Assembly: GCA_017654935.2 (NCBI GenBank)
Contig: CM065701.1
Location: forward strand, 1,042,293-1,106,292
Reading direction: 5' to 3'
DNA from: Phymorhynchus buccinoides
Taxonomy: Eukaryota; Mollusca; Gastropoda; Neogastropoda; Raphitomidae
Length of the DNA stretch: 64,000 nucleotides
Under the pieces are notes generated by a model. It saw only the letters and a list, made by a program, of their open reading frames with translations. It was not told the DNA's origin and did not search any database. The position numbers were made by a program, and so were the translations under genes. How positions within the stretch are numbered: position 1 is the stretch's first letter; each line of letters begins with the position of its first letter. Positions 11,220-22,450 of this stretch are shown one piece after another.

Positions 11220-11790
11220 TGTCCGGTTTTGACTCCAAAATCAACACAGGTTTGTTACAAGAAACAACTAGGTTATCTGGAAATGTCCAAATTTGACTCA
11301 AAATAAAAGTACTGATATTAACAATAATTTTTGTATCAAAAGGGATTATTTATATTTTGTCTGATTTTTACTGAAAATTTTGCCCACTTTTCAAGTCAAA
11401 TATTTTGAGTCAAACTCGTTTATTTGTAACATAGCCTGGTTTGACTCAAAATTAGAATGCTAAAATGTCTTGTGATATTTTGAGTCAAACTCGTTTATTT
11501 GTAAGATAGTCCGGTTTGACTCAAAATTAGAATGCTAAAATGTCTTGTGATTTTGGAGTCAAAAGCAGACCGTCTGAAGTTAATCTTGTTTGACTCCAAA
11601 AAAATGTTGATTTATTTTTGAGTCAAAAGAGAACTACATTTATATCTTTTTTATTTATTAAGATATCAAAACGAAAATTTGGGACAACAAAGAGTATTTT
11701 TTTCCGCATTTGTTTCTGTAATAATCAAAACATGGTCTATCTGAAGTTAATCCAGTTTGACTCTAAGCCATCGCATTGATGCCAAGGAAT
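11220..11790. repeat. TTTGACTC-family repeat cluster
   Basis: Multiple copies, in both orientations, of GGTTTGACTC(A/C)AAA and GAGTCAAA. A tandem pair (about 11395-11460 and 11475-11545) shares GAGTCAAACTCGTTTATTTG and AAAATTAGAATGCTAAAATG. The right end reads TCCAGTTTGACTCTAAGCCA, matching the end of the 50.6-kb inverted-repeat element. Confidence 0.75.
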
Positions 11791-12185
11791 AAACATTCAT
11801 GTTTTTCGTATTGTAAACTGGTCTCCGGTGTTGCTCGTGTGTGAGTGGAGGAAGCATTGGACGCACCCCAATGTGAACCGTTACCTCTAGACAACAAACT
11901 CTTTACACCTTGAAATAACTAAAAGGAATGTTCTTTCAGTTTTTCTTCTGCAAATGTTCTTGTAACTATAATAAGACTTCCAAATAAACTTTTAACTAAA
12001 CTTTACCACTGTTTCTGTTTCTGTCTTTTATTTTTCTTTATTGACTCAATACAACAGTTTACGTCATAAAACAAACATAGGCCACTTCTTTGGCTCTATT
12101 AAAATAACACTTTTAAATTGATGACTAAAACACAGGCCATATTTTGGCTCTTGCAACTGCATGCACACACATTTATATAACACAA
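11791..12185. other. AT-rich spacer downstream of the Gypsy element
   Basis: No gene recognised. Confidence 0.4.
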
Positions 12186-12500
12186 CCTAAGTCACCTAAA
12201 TGGTGACAAACCATACGACTTCACGCCGCAGGTGTTAAGCATAAACTTGAATCTTCATGGTGGATAATCCAATTCACTGATGAACGAACCTTGTTGGTTT
12301 AAACAAATCTTTATTCATTCGGAAACGATCAAACAGAAAGACGAACCTCGTTGAAGAAAGAATCCTCTTCACAACCTGACTAAACTAAATATGACAGAAT
12401 AAAATAATCCACTTCACCTGGATTTTACACCTAAGCTAGCTAGGCCTATTGTCACCTAAATGGTGACAACCTTCCGACTTCACGCCGGAGGTGCTACACA
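12186..12500 (-). repeat. Possible LTR remnant: paired direct repeats of about 55 bp
   Basis: Blocks at 12186-12242 and 12446-12500 share GTCACCTAAATGGTGACA followed by ACTTCACGCCG and AGGTG. On the minus strand the outer block lies at the very end of the integrase frame and reads TGTAGCACCTCCGGCGTGAA, as an LTR start (TG) might. No matching LTR is visible at the gag end, so LTR status is an inference. Confidence 0.4.
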
Positions 12501-13761
12501 ACGCAATACGATGGCCCAGGAGCTTCTTCTTCACCGGAACCGTGCTGGCTTCACCACAGCTCGACCAGAGCACGTGACCAGGGAAGCGCTTGGATCTGGT
12601 GGCTGGAGTGTGGACGCAGCAGATGTTGTTGAAGGTACCCCTGCTGCAGCAGCTGGCATTGGTGCTGGAGCCGGTTTCAGCTCCAGCCTGGTGGGTAGCT
12701 CCTGTGGATGCGTCTGCAGCGTTGGCTGCTGGCGCTGCTGGTCTGGAGGCAGCGTCGGCTTCTGATCCTGCCCGTCTGGAGACAGCGTAGCTGCCGTTGT
12801 CGTAGCGTAGGTGACGTCGGTTGCGTCTCAGCTCACCGTCAGTAGTCTGGACAATGTAGGACCGTGGGGCACACTGTCCGACCACCTCACCCGAACGCTT
12901 CCAACCCTTCTGCCCATCCTCCTTCACAAGGACTGGGTCTCCAGGGCTAAGCTCCGGAAGTGGGTGTGCACCCCTGTCATAGTACGCCTTCATCCGTTGT
13001 TTGTAGTCTTTGTCACGCCTACGCACCACATCAGGAGAGACAGTGCATGGCGTGAGGTTGGCCGGCACGATGAGTAGAGTTGTCCTCAGCCTTCTCCCCA
13101 GTGCCAGCTCAGCAGGACTCACTCCCTGGGCAGGAAGTGGCGTGGCCCTGTACGTGAGAAGAGCCAGCTCAGGCTGTTTCTTCCTGATGATGTCCTTAGC
13201 CATCTTCACCGCTCTCTCAGCATCGCCGTTGGACTGAGGGAAGTGGGGACTAGAGGTGACCTGGGTGAAATTCCACTCCTCAGCAAACTGTCGAAATTCA
13301 GCTGAGCTGAATTGAGGCCCGTTATCAGAAATGAGCGTCTTCGGTACCCCATGCCGGGCGAAGCAGCTTTTCAGCTTGGTGACAACTGCTGCTGTTGACA
13401 ATTTGTTCAGCGTGTAAATGTCCAACCACCTTGAGTAAGAGTCAACGAACACAAGATGGTGTTACCCGTTGACCTCACAAATGTCCACTGTCACCCGCTG
13501 GAAAGGGCGATCTGAGCATTCAGTTGAGATCAATGGCTCCTTCATCTGCGACGGTTTCTTTTGAAGACAGGCGCAGCAGCCGGACACTCTGCTTTGAATG
13601 TCTTTCGAGATATGAGGCCACCACACCCCTTGTCTGGCCCTCTCTCTGCATTTCACGATGCCGAGGTGGCCATGGTGGATGCGTTCAAGAACGTCCTTTC
13701 TCATGGAGTAGGGGATGACGATTCGGTCACCCCTCAGCAAGATCCTGCCTACCACACACAC
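12436..13761 (-). pseudogene. Gypsy integrase (pseudogene)
   Basis: The N-terminal part has an HHCC zinc-binding pattern (HHGHLGIVKCRERARQG, then CCAC about 25 residues on). The catalytic core has the D-D-E triad: Asp in FVDSYSRW, Asp in ISDNGPQFSS, Glu in NGDAERAVKM. A downstream segment with LSPGDPVLVK and RRNRRHLRY matches the integrase C-terminal region, followed by an Ala-rich tail. A single in-frame TAA (13462-13464) separates the zinc-binding part from the core, and a frameshift near 13755 separates it from the RNase H-side frame. The enzyme would insert element cDNA into the genome. This copy is inactive. Confidence 0.92.
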
Positions 13762-15626
13762 ACACTCAACTCTGCTCTGACCCCAAAGAAATCCCTAGCG
13801 GCTAGAGCAACGTCTTGTTTGTACTGGGGCCACCCATCTCTGGTGTAGTCTTGAGCAAACTTCAGATTGACATCTTTTTGAGTCTCTGACCGAATTCGAC
13901 TGATGCACTGGTCAGCCACTGGCCATGTTGCTTTCACCACATTGACATAGTACTCCACTTCCTCCTCAAGGTCGGTAGTCTCCTTCACAGTCAACGGTTT
14001 TCTGGACAGCATATCTGCTACAATCATGTCTCTGCCTGGTTTGTGTACACACTGGGGTTTAAACCTCATGAGTCTGATAGCAGGCATTGACATCTCAACG
14101 GCGTGTCTGACAGATCTTTACTGTTGACGATCGGCAGAAGCGGCTTGTGGTCTGTTTCAAGAGTGAAGCTCTCCAAGCCGACCAAGTCCTTCTCAAACTT
14201 TTCGCATGCCCATACTCTTTCTCAATCTGTGCGTACTTCTCTTCAGCTTTCGTCAATGTCCAGGAGGCGAAAGCTACCGGGCGAAGACCCTCGTCGTATG
14301 TCTGGAGCAAAACACAGCCTAAGCCATAGCTGCTTGCATCGGCTGACACGGTTGTTGGTTTTGCTGGATCATAGTAGGCTAGCGTTGGAGCAGTGCTGAG
14401 CATTTCTTTCACTTTTTCGAACGCTGCTTTCTGATCACAGTCCCAAGTCCAGGCAACTTCTTTTATCAACAAGTCATTTAATGGCTTGAGCACAGTCGCA
14501 AGATGACAAACATAGCGACCCAGAAAGTTCACCATCCCTAGGAAGCTCCTGAGCTCCTCCACGTTCGATGGTTCTTCCAGCTTTCTGATCGCTTCTATCT
14601 TGGATGGATCTGGCCTGACCCCTTCAGCGCTGATGATAAGTCCAAGAAAGTTAATTTCTTTCTTCTTGTACTCACGCTGTTCTTCATTCAGGTTCAGTCC
14701 TGCACTTTCTAGCCGTTCTTTCACTGTTTTCAAGAGTTTGTAATGCTCTTCCATGGTTTTGGAATGGACGAGGGTGTCGTCAAAATAACAAATGACGCCA
14801 TCAATGCCTTCTAGAGTTTCAGTCATTATCCACTGAAAAATCTCAGGCGCGCTTGAAATCCCAAGCGGCAATCTCTTCATGAAGAACCGACCGAAAGGCG
14901 TGATAAATGTCGTAAGTTTCGCAGACTCTTGATGAAGCGGAATCTGCCAAAATTCTGATTTGGCATCCAGCTTCGTGAAAACTCAGGAACCTTTGAGCTT
15001 GTGCACTATCTCCTCTACAGTGGGGATGATGTACCGTTCTCGCTGCACTGACTTATTGAGCTTCTTTAGATCAACGCAGATTCTGACGTTTCCATTTGGC
15101 TTCACAACAGGTACTATAGGACTACACCAGTCTGTTGGCTCTGTTATTTCTTCGATGATCCCGTTTTCTTTCATGGATTGCAGCTCCGCCTTGACCTTTT
15201 CGTGCAAGGGAATAGGCACACGCCTCGCTGTTCCTACACTGTAGTGTTGAGCACCTTCTTTCAGTTTGATTTTGACAGGCTTGCATTTCAGCTTGTTGAA
15301 AGAGACTTCATTCACAACTGTCTGGATCAAGTTCAGAAAAGATGAAGTGTCCCTACTCAAAGGGTTCTCTGAAATCTGATCAACAACGTAGACAGTCGTC
15401 GAGTGAGCCTTAACTGTAGCCTGGAAGCACCCGAGCTGCTGCAGTTTCCCTCCTGGGCTCATTAGAGTAACATTGTCGCACTTTGAGAGCCTAGGCTTTC
15501 CTAGTGACTGCCACGTTGCTTTGCTGAGAACATTGACGTCTGCCACTGTGTCGATTTTGAAGGCGACCAGAGTTCCTGCTACCTCAAGTTCTACTCGCCA
15601 AGCACCCGTCGCACTTTCACTAGTTG
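13749..15626 (-). pseudogene. Gypsy protease-reverse transcriptase-RNase H (pseudogene)
   Basis: From the 5' side: a retropepsin-like start (GAWRVELEVAGTLVAFKIDT) whose catalytic D-T-G reads D-T-V. Then the reverse transcriptase with [26 protein letters not shown] and the catalytic CYFDD (usually YVDD or YIDD), the connection region ([22 protein letters not shown]), and RNase H ([17 protein letters not shown]). The end near HKPGRDMIVADMLSR is in another frame. A TGA at 14983-14985 interrupts the frame just before the RT LDAK motif. Frameshifts near 14210 and 14090 break RNase H. Inactive. Confidence 0.93.
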
Positions 15627-15653
15627 CAGACTGAACAGCACCTACAAGGTATG

Positions 15654-16389
15654 CTACTTCATCAGCAGCTCTACTTGATGAACACCCTTCACAGCCTTTT
15701 TCGTTGTTCTACAGACTTTCGCAAAATGGGACAGCTTGCCACACTTGTGGCATTTCTTCCCCTTCGCCGGGCACTTGCCTACCTCATGTTGACTCCCACA
15801 CTTTCCACACTTGACTTTGTTCTGAGTCTGAGTTTTCTTGAAAGTTTTCTTGCAGGTTGCATCAACACTATGACTTGCGGCACCTCTTTGCTCTTCTAGT
15901 TGGTGTTTCACACTCTCCCACTGTCTAGCTTTGGCTACTGCTTGGACAAACGTCAGTCCCTCTTCAAATTGCAGTTTTTTCTGACAACCCTCTGTCTTGT
16001 ACACCTAGGACAAACCTATCCCGAATAGTATCATCCTTGTCTGCAAACTCACAATGTTCAGCAAGTTCATATGCTTTTCTGTCATAATCCTCTACACTTT
16101 CCCCGTCCTGCTGACGACGTTGAAGGAACAGGGCCCTTTCATGTGTGACATTTTTCTTGGGCACAAAATACTCGTCGAATTTTCTCAACACAACGTTGTA
16201 ATTCTCATTTGTTTCATCTACCCCATGCTGAAACCTGGTGAAAATAGTCTCTGATTCCGGTCCCATTGTGTAGAGGAGGGCACTGACCTGATACCTTTGA
16301 ACTCTGTCTCTCAAACAATAATCATCTTGGAGAGTATCCCAATCCCAACTACTACTCTGACACTGAAAGGGAAAACAAACGTACACCAC
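15654..16389 (-). pseudogene. Gypsy gag with zinc knuckles (pseudogene)
   Basis: The upstream segment carries a capsid-like region (FDEYFVPKKNVTHERALF, then QDGESVEDYDRKAYELAEHC) typical of Gypsy gag. The downstream segment has nucleocapsid zinc knuckles (CGKCGSQHEVGKC and CHKCGKLSHFAKVC). The two lie in different frames. A one-base excess in an A run near 15980 explains the break (GLSEK then LQFEEGLTF). The protein would package element RNA. Confidence 0.88.
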
Positions 16390-16498
16390 AGCAGGTTCTT
16401 AGTGACTTACGTATTCCCAGAGAAACCTCGTCAGTCCTTGTGGGTGATTCTACGATACGGTTCATAAATCCGAAGCGGCCGAGGATATGCAACTCCGT

Positions 16499-16640
16499 CT
16501 GTGTGTGCGTGTGTGGGTGTGTATGTGTGCGCATGCGCATGTGCGCGTGTGTGTTACATTGTATTGGCATTTTAATCATTACTAGGTGTGTGTGTGCTTT
16601 GTTTTGCTTTTTTTTTTTCTCCCCCCCCCCCCCCCCCCCA
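16499..16640. repeat. TG-rich and poly-C microsatellites
   Basis: TG/GCATGCGC-type run at 16499-16552, then poly-T and about 19 C at 16621-16639. Confidence 0.9.
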
Positions 16641-16976
16641 TTTTTCGCACTTTACAATGTCTGTTTTTTATGATTGGGGTGGTTGAGAAGCATGAATGTG
16701 ACAGAGTGGTCTTTTGATGATGCACAGATAAATACATAGGCCCTTATTGTTATTTAAAGCACGCTACTTCATATATAATTGGAGCAGAAACGAAGAGTTT
16801 GCTGTCACATATCCACGCAGTGTAGTCCACAAGATGCTTAGGATCTAATATGCAGGAACGGTTTATTAGCACCCTTGCTGGCAGCGGTCATTGTGGCTCT
16901 ACATGAGCAGATTAGCTCATTGTGTGACTCGTGATTGCAAAGCGCTTAGAGCTTGGTCTGTTTTTTATGACATGCA
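16641..16976. other. Unique spacer
   Basis: No gene recognised. The segment near 16890-16950 (ATTAGCTCATTGTGTGACTC ... AAAGCGCTTAGAGC) resembles SINE 3' sequence but is too short to assign. Confidence 0.4.
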
Positions 16977-18745
16977 CATATAACTGTATGTAGCAAGACA
17001 TAACTGTATTAGATAACTGTATGTAGCAAGATATAACTGTACATTAGATAACTGTATGTAGCAAGACATAATTGTACATTAGATAACTATATGTAGCAAG
17101 ACATAACTGTACATTATATAACTGTATGTAGCAAGACATAACTGTACATTAGATAATTATATGTAGCAAGACATAACTGTACATTAGATAACTGTATGTA
17201 GCAAGACATAACTGTACATTAGATAACTGTATGTAGCAAGACATAACTGTACATTAGATAACTGTATGTAGCAAGACATAACTGTACATTAAATAACTGT
17301 ATGTAGCAAGACATAACTGTACATTAGATAACTGTATGTAGCAAGACATAACTGTACATTAGTTAGCTGTATGCAGCAAGACATAACTGTACATTAGATA
17401 ACTGTATGCAGCAAGATATAACTGTACATTAGATAACTGTATGTAGCAAGACATAACTGTACATTAGATAACTATGTAGCAAGACATAACTGTACATTAG
17501 ATAACTGTATGTAGCAAGGCATAACTGTACATTTGATAACTATGTAGCAAGACATAACTGTACACTAGATAACTATATGTAGCAAGACATAACTGTACAT
17601 TAGATAACTATGTAGCAAGACATAACTGTACATTTGATAACTATATGTAGCAAGACATAACTGTACATTAGATAACTATGTAGCAAGACATATCTGTACA
17701 TTATATAACTGTATGTAGCAAGACATAACTGTACATTAGATAACTATGTAGCAAGACATAACTGTACATTAGATAACTATGTAGCAAGACATAACTGTAC
17801 ATTAGATAACTATATGTAGCAAGACATAACTGTACATTAGATAACTGTATGTAGCAAGACATAACTGTACATTAGATAACTGTATGTAGCAAGACATAAC
17901 TGTACATTAGATAACTGTATGTAGCAAGACATAACTGTACATTAGATAACTGTATGTAGCAAGATATAACTATATTAGATAACTATATGTAGCAAGACAT
18001 AACTGTACATTAGATAACTGTATGTAGCAAGACATAACTGTACATTAGATAACTGTATGTAGCAAGACATAACTGTACATTAGATAACTATATGTAGCAA
18101 GACATAACTGTACATTAGATAACTATATGTAGCAAGACATAACTGTACATTAGATAACTGTATGTAGCAAGACATAACTGTACATTAGATAACTATATGT
18201 AGCAAGACATAACTGTACATTAGATAACTGTATGTAGCAAGACATAACTGTACATTAGATAACTGTATGTAGCAAGACATAACTGTACATTAGATAACTG
18301 TATGTAGCAAGACATAACTGTACATTAGATAACTATATGTAGCAAGACATAACTGTACATTAGATAACTATATGTAGCAAGACATAACTGTACATTAGAT
18401 AACTGTATGTAGCACGATATAACTATATTAGATAACTATATGTAGCAAGACATAACTGTACATTAGATAACTGTATGTAGCAAGATATAACTATATTAGA
18501 TAACTATATGTAGCAAGACATATCTGTACATTAGATAACTGTATGTAGCAAGATATAACTATATTAGATAACTATATGTAGCAAGACATATCTGTACATT
18601 AGATAACTATATGTAGCAAGACATAACTGTACATTAGATAACTATATGTAGCAAGACATAACTGTACATTAGATAACTGTATGTAGGACGATATAACTAT
18701 ATTAGATAACTATATGTAGCAAGACATAACTGTAGATTAGATAAC
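16977..18745. repeat. 35-bp satellite array, about 50 copies
   Basis: Unit ATAACTGTATGTAGCAAGAC followed by ATAACTGTACATTAG, so each unit is itself two related half-units sharing ATAACTGTA. Variants include ACTATATG, a short form lacking TGT or TAT (ACTATGTAG), and a deleted form GATATAACTATATTAG clustered at the right end. No variable spacers, so it is not a CRISPR array. Confidence 0.97.
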
Positions 18746-18749
18746 CAAT

Positions 18750-18775
18750 AAAAGCTAATGAAATTAAAAATTAAA

Positions 18776-18858
<83 letters not shown>

Positions 18859-18885
18859 CTAATGTGATTTAATTTTTGATGTAAA
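18750..18885. repeat. (CA)n microsatellite flanked by inverted repeats
   Basis: About 38 CA dinucleotides flanked by GAAATTAAAAATTAAATCACA and its near complement TGTGATTTAATTTTTGATG, so the whole forms a potential hairpin with the repeat in the loop. Confidence 0.85.
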
Positions 18886-18963
18886 ATATCTAATACATTC
18901 TATTATATTTAACGGAATTAACGTATAATTTTGCTGGATTCCATCGGACTCTGGTGTCCTTGG

Positions 18964-19135
18964 GAATGAATTAATAATAATAATAATAATAATAAATAAA
19001 GCTTCTATAGCGCTCTTCGATGATAAAAAATCATCCTCAGAGCGCTTTACAATATTACGAGAGGGGGAAACCCCCCCCCCCAAAAAAAAAACCCAACTCA
19101 CGCCGTTCATCCCACGGATGTAGTATTTCACATAC
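18964..19135 (-). mobile_element. SINE 3' end
   Basis: On the minus strand: ATTGTAAAGCGCTCTGAGGA, GAGCGCTATAGAAGC, then TTTATTATTATTATT. The AAAGCGCT ... GCGCTATA plus AT-repeat tail architecture is that of widespread invertebrate SINE or LINE tails. The same motifs recur at 48.94 kb. The head is not identified. Confidence 0.55.
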
Positions 19136-19167
19136 ACATTATTGACATAATTTCAACAAACAAACAA

Positions 19168-19578
19168 AAAACATTAGCTGATAAATTAGCGAAAGAAGGT
19201 GCTAGTACAAAATCGTCAGATTGTTCAATAAAACTAGAAAAGCACGAAATAAATTCAATGTTAGAAAATAGTATATATACTGAAAAGCTTCCTTCAAAAT
19301 CTGATATCCTATTATGTTCAAGACCTTTATCTAGCCTTATCTACAAAATTCGATTGAACTCGTGGAGGACCAAATTTTCTAAAGATGTAGTATGCGATTG
19401 TGGTCTCCCAATATCAGTTCAACACATTATTTTAGAATGTCCATTATTATCATTGTTATACAAACTATGTGGGATACAAGTTGCACAAATTGGAACTTTA
19501 AAAGATGTAGTTTACAGTCATGAAATGATCACAATTGCTACAGTCATATCCAGCTCTGGAATTGCAAGATTACTTTAG
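19168..19578 (+). pseudogene. Non-LTR retrotransposon RNase H C-terminus (5'-truncated)
   Basis: Open frame starting inside an RNase H domain (TLADKLAKEGAST, containing the Asp of the fourth catalytic position), then LCSRPLSSLIYKIRLNSW, CDCGLPISVQHIILECP and a short tail to a TAG. This CxCG-x-HxxxxCP pattern is found at the C-terminus of LINE polyproteins that carry RNase H (I/Jockey-like). The reverse transcriptase is absent, as expected for 5' truncation on insertion. Confidence 0.75.
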
Positions 19579-19797
19579 TTCATGAGTTAATTAACTTTAA
19601 TTTTGTTTTCTTTTTCACTTTTTTTATTTATTTGTTGTTATTAATTTGTTAGGGATTTGTTGCAAACGCACTCATATTCACATACACACGCGCGCGCGCG
19701 CACACACACACACTCCCCCCCCCCCCCCCCCCCCAGTCTAATATCACCATTGTGTGAACAGACTTTAAATTAAATCAATCAAATCAAATCAAAAAGC
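19579..19797 (+). mobile_element. LINE 3' UTR and simple tail
   Basis: T-rich sequence, a CA/CG microsatellite (19687-19713), poly-C (19716-19735), then ACAGACTTTAAATTAAATCA and a tail of AATCA/CAAAT units. Repeat-unit tails are usual for such LINEs. Confidence 0.6.
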
Positions 19798-20019
19798 TAA
19801 TGTAGTTGGATTAATTAATTGTAATAGCGGTCTTAGGGTGACGTCACAAAGGGGCATGTTTCTCACATAAACCACACACCTGCAAAGGTGTTTCCCATCA
19901 TTTTTATGTTAGGGGAGGGTCTGAAGTACATGTGTGCCGAAGGGAATGCTTTAACCCTAATTTGCAATTTACCTCACATATTATTCCATTAACGGACGGA
20001 CTACATGTCGTTCCTTTGA

Positions 20020-20519
20020 NNNNNNNNNNNNNNNNNNNNNNNNNNNNNNNNNNNNNNNNNNNNNNNNNNNNNNNNNNNNNNNNNNNNNNNNNNNNNNNNN
20101 NNNNNNNNNNNNNNNNNNNNNNNNNNNNNNNNNNNNNNNNNNNNNNNNNNNNNNNNNNNNNNNNNNNNNNNNNNNNNNNNNNNNNNNNNNNNNNNNNNNN
20201 NNNNNNNNNNNNNNNNNNNNNNNNNNNNNNNNNNNNNNNNNNNNNNNNNNNNNNNNNNNNNNNNNNNNNNNNNNNNNNNNNNNNNNNNNNNNNNNNNNNN
20301 NNNNNNNNNNNNNNNNNNNNNNNNNNNNNNNNNNNNNNNNNNNNNNNNNNNNNNNNNNNNNNNNNNNNNNNNNNNNNNNNNNNNNNNNNNNNNNNNNNNN
20401 NNNNNNNNNNNNNNNNNNNNNNNNNNNNNNNNNNNNNNNNNNNNNNNNNNNNNNNNNNNNNNNNNNNNNNNNNNNNNNNNNNNNNNNNNNNNNNNNNNNN
20501 NNNNNNNNNNNNNNNNNNN
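20020..20519. other. Assembly gap (500 N)
   Basis: Exactly 500 N, probably a placeholder length. Frames crossing it have no meaning. Confidence 1.
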
Positions 20520-21387
20520 TGTGAGCTTCCCCAACCAGCCCGAGAAATCGATCCGTGAAGAGGAGACTTGAATTCCTGAGAACACGAATCGGCATGACTG
20601 TTCAACCAAGTCTCGATTCGCCACCGGTTCACTGACTGTACAAACCAAGGGTCCTGACTGGGACCGGAACTGTCTAGAGAGTGAGGTCTGTGGGAAATAG
20701 CTGCCACAGTCTCTTCAGTTCCCAGCCGGAAGAAGCTATGCATTGACATCCATTGTCCTATATTCTTAGACACTGTCTAGGAGATCGTTGAGCAACGAGA
20801 GTGGTGTCCATGTCTGAGTGAGGCTGATTTCGCTCCGGAAGTGGGAGAAACACAAAACTTCACAACTGTCTATGCACATGCCTAGGTAAACGAAATCCTG
20901 CTTGGTAGTCAAATCAACTTTTCCGTTTCAACTGGAACCCGAGAGACCAAGACAGGGTGCTGCTGAAGGGTTTGAGACCGACAATTTCCGTGCTGGCTCC
21001 GCGGATATCCATTGTTCTATATAGACGTGCAGGCGTATGTCTTTTGCCCTTGCGAGAGCCGCGAACTCCCTGGTGACTTGGTTAATATCACAGGGCAAGG
21101 GCATCCGAAGGGGGCGCCTTGAACTGGAAAACTTTTGTCCCGATAATCTTAGATACCTCCTGTCTTGAGGGTGAATGAGGGCGTGAACGTATGCATCTCG
21201 ACAGTCAATATAGTTTCCCAATCTCCCGGTTGAATGCAAGCGCGAATGGAATCCGCTGTTTTCCATCTTGAATCTTACAGGCTTGATGAATTTGTTCAAC
21301 GCGATGGTCCAGTACGCCCTGAACCCTCCCTGACTTTTTGGGACCGTAAAGCTGGGAGTACAAACCTTGCCGGGGGTTGCGGGTCAA
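20520..21387 (-). pseudogene. DIRS-like retrotransposon reverse transcriptase/RNase H remnant
   Basis: Minus-strand reading gives, in several frames, GLYSQLYGPKKSGR (start of RT), PVRFKMEN, then IDCRDAYVHALIHPQDRRYL, the motif-A region of DIRS reverse transcriptases with its Asp retained. Then PLPCDINQVTREF and AKDIRLHVYIEQW follow, where DIRS elements have a Y-x-D-D-W motif. Here the catalytic Asp pair is replaced by Glu-Gln. Near the gap, LFTDRFLGLVGEAH matches the RNase H start (LFTDAS-type). At least three frameshifts; clearly dead. Tyrosine recombinase and ends are not seen and could lie in the gap. Confidence 0.75.
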
Positions 21388-21479
21388 GTCCGCTGCCCCC
21401 TTTTTGCAGAAGTGACTCTACTTCTGACTTATTGGCCCATTCTCCTTGCCTTTCCCCCCCAAAAAAGGCTTCCAAATAC

Positions 21480-21595
21480 TTTTCTCTTTTTTGGTTCAAT
21501 GCGTGGTATTTGGTATTGGTTCAACGCTTGTAATTTGGTATGTTCACGCTTGGTATTTGGTATTGGTTCAACGCTTGGTATTTTTCAGCTTTCTA
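21480..21595. repeat. Short tandem repeat GGTTCAACGCTTGGTATTTGGTATT
   Basis: Three to four imperfect copies of GGTTCAACGCTTGGTATTTG, with a related echo at 24225-24250. Confidence 0.7.
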
Positions 21596-21624
21596 CCAGC
21601 ATTTCCTGGGTGTTGTGTCAAGCT

Positions 21625-21760
21625 GCTTTCTGATTACGTTTCACACCACAGGAAGATTACATCATTTCACAGTTGAGTTCACTCCATCACTGAGTTTATG
21701 TGGTGTTCACAACCCATGTGCTTCACAGAGCAATGCTGTCATCCTTTACAGTTAGAGTTC
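21625..21760. repeat. GATGACAGG-family dispersed repeat, copy 1
   Basis: Starts CTGATTACGTTTCACACCAC, contains AGTTGAGTTCACTCC and ends CAATGCTGTCATCCTTTACA. Related copies at 23.56, 24.29, 24.47, 29.38, 29.77 and 30.02 kb. Non-coding. Confidence 0.75.
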
Positions 21761-22054
21761 ACAACACCACTTCCCGCATTCATGCAACAACACACACACA
21801 CCATGGCATGACAGCCCTGGATATAAACTCTTTGCGGTTGGCAGGGATTTGTTTGCTAGGTGATGACGTGGGCGTGGGGGTGTTTGTCTGTGGTACCGCT
21901 ATGTCAAGTGGGTGGAAAGTATCTAAAAAAAACCAAGTGAAAGAGGGCATCATATAAAGTGCTTTCAGTGAATATACCTCTCTTCTCCTACGCGCATTTC
22001 CGCCAATGTGAAAAGGCACAGAAACCAATATTAATGTGGGACGAGAGAGACAAC
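21761..22054. other. Spacer
   Basis: No gene recognised. Confidence 0.4.
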
Positions 22055-22450
22055 ACTGTTCCTCTGCCAAATTTGACTTGCCTGTCACGCCCAGCATCTC
22101 CTCAGTTTCTTTCCTGATTATTATCTCCATTTGGCTATTCCAACTTTTCGTTTCACAGCCATTCCGTCTTTTGTCTGCTTAACACGACCTTTGTCTGACT
22201 TTTTCTTCAAACTGTTAGTTTGACAACACCCCATATCCCGTCTTTTGTCTGACTTAACCCCTTTGTCTGACACAAACGTTGAATTTGGACTTTAGGCGTC
22301 CTGAGTCTTTTCCCAACTGCAGATAATGTCTTTGCTATCTTTTTTCATTCATCCTTCCTTGCTTGTTTGTGAACTGTTTGAAAATGTTGAGAGTATCAAT
22401 GTTTTGTTGTTTAAAACTCCTGTCAAGGAGCGCATAGCCTTTGTTCATTC
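22055..22450. repeat. CTTTGTCTGAC-family dispersed repeat, copy 1
   Basis: Contains TTGACTTGCCTGTCACGCCC, TCTTTTGTCTGACTTAAC, GGACTTTAGGCGTCCTGAGT, CCCAACTGCAGATA and TGTTTGAAAATGTTGAGAG. All recur at 26.26-26.60 kb and in part at 29.87-30.02 kb. Confidence 0.75.

Larger units (their letters stand above)
12186..16389 (-). mobile_element. Degenerate Ty3/Gypsy LTR retrotransposon
   Basis: In minus-strand order: gag capsid region, CCHC zinc knuckles, aspartic protease, reverse transcriptase, RNase H, HHCC zinc-binding domain, DDE integrase. This order is that of Ty3/Gypsy, with integrase last. At least four frameshifts and two in-frame stops show that it cannot make its proteins. The 5' side ends at a TG microsatellite near 16.5 kb and no 5' LTR is seen, so it is truncated or interrupted there. 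Confidence 0.93.

Noticed and set aside
19904..20773. Frames of 200-290 codons spanning the gap
   Set aside because: Composed mostly of undetermined residues from the 500 N.
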